Assembly (NCBI RefSeq): GCF_025558165.1
Contig: NZ_LAMZ01000001.1
Location: 1,096,001 to 1,160,000, forward strand
Origin: Candidatus Pelagibacter ubique HIMB140
GTDB lineage: Bacteria > Pseudomonadota > Alphaproteobacteria > Pelagibacterales > Pelagibacteraceae
Direction: 5' to 3'
DNA: 64,000 nt
This document shows positions 61,777 to 64,000 of the stretch, one piece after another. The translations under genes were made by a program, and so were the position numbers. The number at the start of each line of letters is the position of its first letter. Positions within the stretch are counted from its first letter, which is position 1. The notes beneath the pieces are model-generated. The model was given only the letters and a program-made list of their open reading frames with translations. It did not search any database and was not told the origin of the DNA.

Positions 61777-62658
61777 ATGAAAAACTTCATTGTAGTAACT
61801 GGCGGGGCAGGATTTGTAGGGTCAAATCTTGTAGAGTTTTTATTAAAAAAAACCAAATATAGAATAATTAGTATTGATAATTATTCTTCAGGCTCAAAAA
61901 AAAATCATATAAACGATACAAGAGTAAAATATTTAATAGGTGATACATCCAATATTAAAAAGTTATTAAAAAAACACAAACATAAAATTAATTCAATTTT
62001 TCATTTTGGAGAGTTTTCAAGAATTTTTCAAAGTTTCAAAAAATTTGATGAGTGTTATCAATCAAATTCAATTGGTTCAAAAGCAGTATTTAAATTTTGT
62101 TTAGATAATAAAATAAAACTTATATATTCAGCAACTTCTGCAAGCTTAGGAAACAAAGGAAATGATAAAAATTTATCACCTTATGCTTTTACAAAATCCA
62201 AAAATTTAGAATTATTAGAAAATTTGAAAAAATGGTTTAACTTTAGATTTGAAGTTATTTTTTTTTATAATGTATATGGTCCAAGACAGATAAAAAAAGG
62301 TGACATGGCAACTGTAATTGGAATTTTTGAAGATCAGTTTTTAAAAAATAAACCACTCACAGTTGTTAAACCAGGAACACAAACAAGAAGATTTACACAC
62401 ATATATGACACTGTTGAGATATGTTATGAGGCTTTTAAGTCAAATAAATGTATGTATTACAGTATTAGTAATAAAAAATCCTACTCAATTTTGGAAGTGG
62501 CAAGATTATTCAATACAAGAATCAAGTTATTAAAACCAAGGTTGGGAGAAAGATATGCATCTGCTTTGACCAAAATATCATCAAAAAACAAAATAATTCA
62601 AAAATTTGGAAAAATACAATTGAAAGATTACATAAGTTACTTTATTAAACCAAATTAA
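61777..62658 (+). CDS. NAD-dependent epimerase/dehydratase (UDP-glucose 4-epimerase-like)
   Basis: A 293-residue extended SDR. Seen: [32 protein letters not shown] as the Ser motif, and the YAFTK Tyr-x3-Lys site, then [10 protein letters not shown] and [12 protein letters not shown]. It is close in plan to GalE-type epimerases, slightly short (family about 320-340). The ATG follows the 5S rRNA by 6 bases and there is no room for a ribosome-binding site outside the 5S, so the message is either released by 5S processing or leaderless. It lies on the conserved side of the island boundary. Confidence 0.85.
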   Translation: MKNFIVVTGGAGFVGSNLVEFLLKKTKYRIISIDNYSSGSKKNHINDTRVKYLIGDTSNIKKLLKKHKHKINSIFHFGEFSRIFQSFKKFDECYQSNSIGSKAVFKFCLDNKIKLIYSATSASLGNKGNDKNLSPYAFTKSKNLELLENLKKWFNFRFEVIFFYNVYGPRQIKKGDMATVIGIFEDQFLKNKPLTVVKPGTQTRRFTHIYDTVEICYEAFKSNKCMYYSISNKKSYSILEVARLFNTRIKLLKPRLGERYASALTKISSKNKIIQKFGKIQLKDYISYFIKPN

Positions 62659-62660
62659 TT

Positions 62661-62786
62661 ATGAAAATAAAAAGCTCATTAAAATCAATAAAAAAAAGAG
62701 ATTTAAACTCTAAATTAGTAAGAAGAAGAGGAAGAGTTTACGTTATAAATAAAACAAACCCAAAATTTAAAGCAAGACAGAAATAA
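62661..62786 (+). CDS. rpmJ: 50S ribosomal protein L36, zinc-less (YkgO/C-minus) type
   Basis: A 41-residue basic protein, [14 protein letters not shown] then [21 protein letters not shown], matching L36 in the centre and at the end. The zinc-binding Cys/His residues of C-plus L36 are absent, as in YkgO-type paralogues. It starts 2 bases after the epimerase stop. Confidence 0.92.
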   Translation: MKIKSSLKSIKKRDLNSKLVRRRGRVYVINKTNPKFKARQK

Positions 62787-62790
62787 TTTT

Positions 62791-62901
62791 ATGGATAATG
62801 AAAACCATAAAAATACTTGGAACAGTTTTACTAAGTTTGTCCTATGGGGTACTGTAGCAGTAATTTCTGTTTTAGTTTTAATGGCAATATTTCTTTTATA
62901 A
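62791..62901 (+). CDS. aa3-type cytochrome c oxidase subunit IV-like small membrane protein
   Basis: A 36-residue protein: a polar start (MDNENHKNTWNSFTKF) followed by one hydrophobic helix (about 17-36) ending in MAIFLL. The NTWxxFTKFxxWGT pattern fits the bacterial aa3 cytochrome oxidase subunit IV family (PF07835), common in Alphaproteobacteria, and the W-x2-F-x-K-F core is a good match. It is placed between rpmJ and pntA, separated by 4 and 16 bases. Confidence 0.78.
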   Translation: MDNENHKNTWNSFTKFVLWGTVAVISVLVLMAIFLL

Positions 62902-62917
62902 CATTTATATTTTTTTT

Positions 62918-64000
62918 ATGAACTTAGCTTCAATTTCTGAAAACCATAATGTCGAGAAGCGAATAGCTATTACTCCTGAAATTGCAAAAAAATATATTGG
63001 TTTAGGATTTAATTTAACTTTACAGAATAATTATGGGACACACTTAGGTTTTAGTGATGTAGACTATAAAAATTTAGGAGTTAATTTTTTAGATAATAAA
63101 GATGAAATAATTAAAAACTCTGAGATTGTTATTCAATTAGGATTACTAGATGAGCAGAAACTATTATTATTAAAAGAAAATCAAACTTTGATTGGTTCGT
63201 TAAATTCTTTTTTAAATAGAGAAAAATTAGAAAATTTAAAGTCTAAGAAAATAAATTGTTTTTCATTAGAGTTGTTGCCAAGAATAACAAGAGCACAATC
63301 AATGGATATTCTTTCATCACAAGCTAACTTAGCTGGTTACAAAGCAGTAGTTGAAGCTTTCCAAGTTTATGAGAGAGCAATACCAATGATGATGACTGCG
63401 GCTGGAACAATTCCGGCAGCAAAAGTATTAGTAGTTGGAGCAGGTGTTGCTGGACTGCAAGCTATTGCTACTGCTAAAAGAATGGGAGCAGTAGTATTTG
63501 CAACTGATGTAAGAATGGCATCTAAAGAACAAGTTGAAAGTTTAGGAGGTAAATTTTTAACTGTTGAAGGATCTGAGAATTTAGAAACTGAAGGCGGATA
63601 TGCCAAAGAAGCTTCAGATGAATTTAAAAAAAAACAAGAAGAATTACTCTCAGAAACATTAAAAAAAATTGATATAATAATCTGTACTGCTTTAATTCCA
63701 GGAAGAGAAGCTCCAAAAATTATTAAAGAGGACATGTTCAAAAATTTACAACCAGGTTCAGTTATTTATGATTTAGCAGCCGTTCAAGGAGGAAATACAG
63801 TTTTTACTGAAGTTGATAAAATTGTCGAAAAAGATGGTGTAAAAATTTTAGGGGAGGCAAATATATTAAATAAATTGCCTGTATCAGCTTCTAATTTGTA
63901 TGCTAAAAATGTATTTAATTTTATCTCTAATTTATATGATAAAGAAAATAAGAAATTAAATATTAATTTAGAGGATGAAATAATAGAGAAAACACTTATT
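62918..64000 (+). CDS. pntA: NAD(P) transhydrogenase alpha subunit, partial (right end cut)
   Basis: The first 361 residues of the alpha subunit of proton-translocating NAD(P) transhydrogenase are present; the rest is beyond the window. Seen: an N-terminal ENHNVEKRIAITPE, the RAQSMDILSSQANLAGYKA block, the NAD-binding glycine motif VVGAGVAGLQAIATAKRMGA, ATDVRMASKEQVESLGG, CTALIPGREAP, and DLAAVQGGNT. This is the NAD-binding domain I that transfers hydride to NADP in the partner subunit. A shared ancestor with alanine dehydrogenase is known, but the RAQSMDxLSSQAN and VRMASKEQVESLG forms fit PntA. It marks the conserved flank. Confidence 0.95.
   Translation, partial: MNLASISENHNVEKRIAITPEIAKKYIGLGFNLTLQNNYGTHLGFSDVDYKNLGVNFLDNKDEIIKNSEIVIQLGLLDEQKLLLLKENQTLIGSLNSFLNREKLENLKSKKINCFSLELLPRITRAQSMDILSSQANLAGYKAVVEAFQVYERAIPMMMTAAGTIPAAKVLVVGAGVAGLQAIATAKRMGAVVFATDVRMASKEQVESLGGKFLTVEGSENLETEGGYAKEASDEFKKKQEELLSETLKKIDIIICTALIPGREAPKIIKEDMFKNLQPGSVIYDLAAVQGGNTVFTEVDKIVEKDGVKILGEANILNKLPVSASNLYAKNVFNFISNLYDKENKKLNINLEDEIIEKTLI

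Noticed and set aside
63367..63741. 124-residue minus-strand ORF in pntA
   Set aside because: Shadow ORF within a strongly conserved gene on the other strand.
1..64000. CRISPR array, tRNA or insertion sequences
   Set aside because: No regularly spaced repeats, no cloverleaf candidates and no transposase motifs were seen in reading the window.

Overview
The window looks like a SAR11 (Pelagibacterales, Alphaproteobacteria) chromosome. The DNA is extremely AT-rich, coding density is near total (no gene-free gap reaches 70 bases), genes overlap by a few bases, and Shine-Dalgarno sites are weak or absent. The right end carries a 5S rRNA with no 16S or 23S beside it, followed by an epimerase, a zinc-less ribosomal protein L36, a tiny aa3-oxidase subunit IV and pntA. 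As I recall, SAR11 genomes have a hypervariable surface-polysaccharide island (HVR2) between the 23S and 5S genes. I read positions 1-61614 as the distal part of such an island and 61651-64000 as its conserved flank. The species cannot be fixed from sequence alone.

Layout. (1) 1-2606: a broken-off UDP-GlcNAc 2-epimerase-type gene, a deacetylase, an epimerase and a methyltransferase. (2) 2659-20664, all plus strand: a heptose module (gmhA, gmhB, a transaldolase, and a domain-swapped HldE-like kinase/nucleotidyltransferase) interleaved with tailoring enzymes. These include extended SDRs, two oxidoreductases (one a UDP-glucose-dehydrogenase relative without its catalytic residues), an acetolactate-synthase-like TPP enzyme, a DJ-1/PfpI protein, a methyltransferase, an iron oxygenase, two glycosyltransferase-like proteins, two tandem PLP aminotransferases and a cupin. 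(3) 20705-24925: glycosyltransferase, polymerase/ligase-type membrane protein and ABC flippase. (4) 24922-33064: hisH/hisF paralogues, wbpG, asnB, wbpA, wbpB, wbpD and wbpE, matching the Pseudomonas aeruginosa route to diacetamido-uronic acid with an acetamidino group. (5) 33069-36692: a GT-C-like membrane protein and two glycosyltransferases. (6) 36746-44692: an acyl-activating/reducing cassette (AMP ligase, LuxE-like, LuxC-like, FabZ-like, radical SAM, FabG-like, split transketolase, acyl carrier protein), the best candidate here for an undescribed pathway. (7) 44696-61614: oxygenase, LpxD-like acyltransferase, WecA-type initiating transferase, O-antigen ligase-like protein, two more GT-C-like proteins, DPM-type glycosyltransferases, an F420-hydrogenase-beta-like protein, an unknown 527-residue protein, a second asnB, an acetyltransferase and a GDP-mannose 3,5-epimerase-like enzyme.

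Working together, a WecA-type enzyme could start a lipid-linked glycan. The nucleotide-sugar modules would supply at least one modified heptose and one amidinated uronic acid, and the acyl/transketolase cassette may supply a substituent or branched sugar. Glycosyltransferases would assemble the chain, the PglK-type ABC protein could flip it, and the Wzy/WaaL-like and GT-C proteins could polymerise or attach it. The final glycan structure cannot be read from the sequence. No transposase, integrase, tRNA or CRISPR array was seen, which fits exchange by homologous recombination through conserved flanks.
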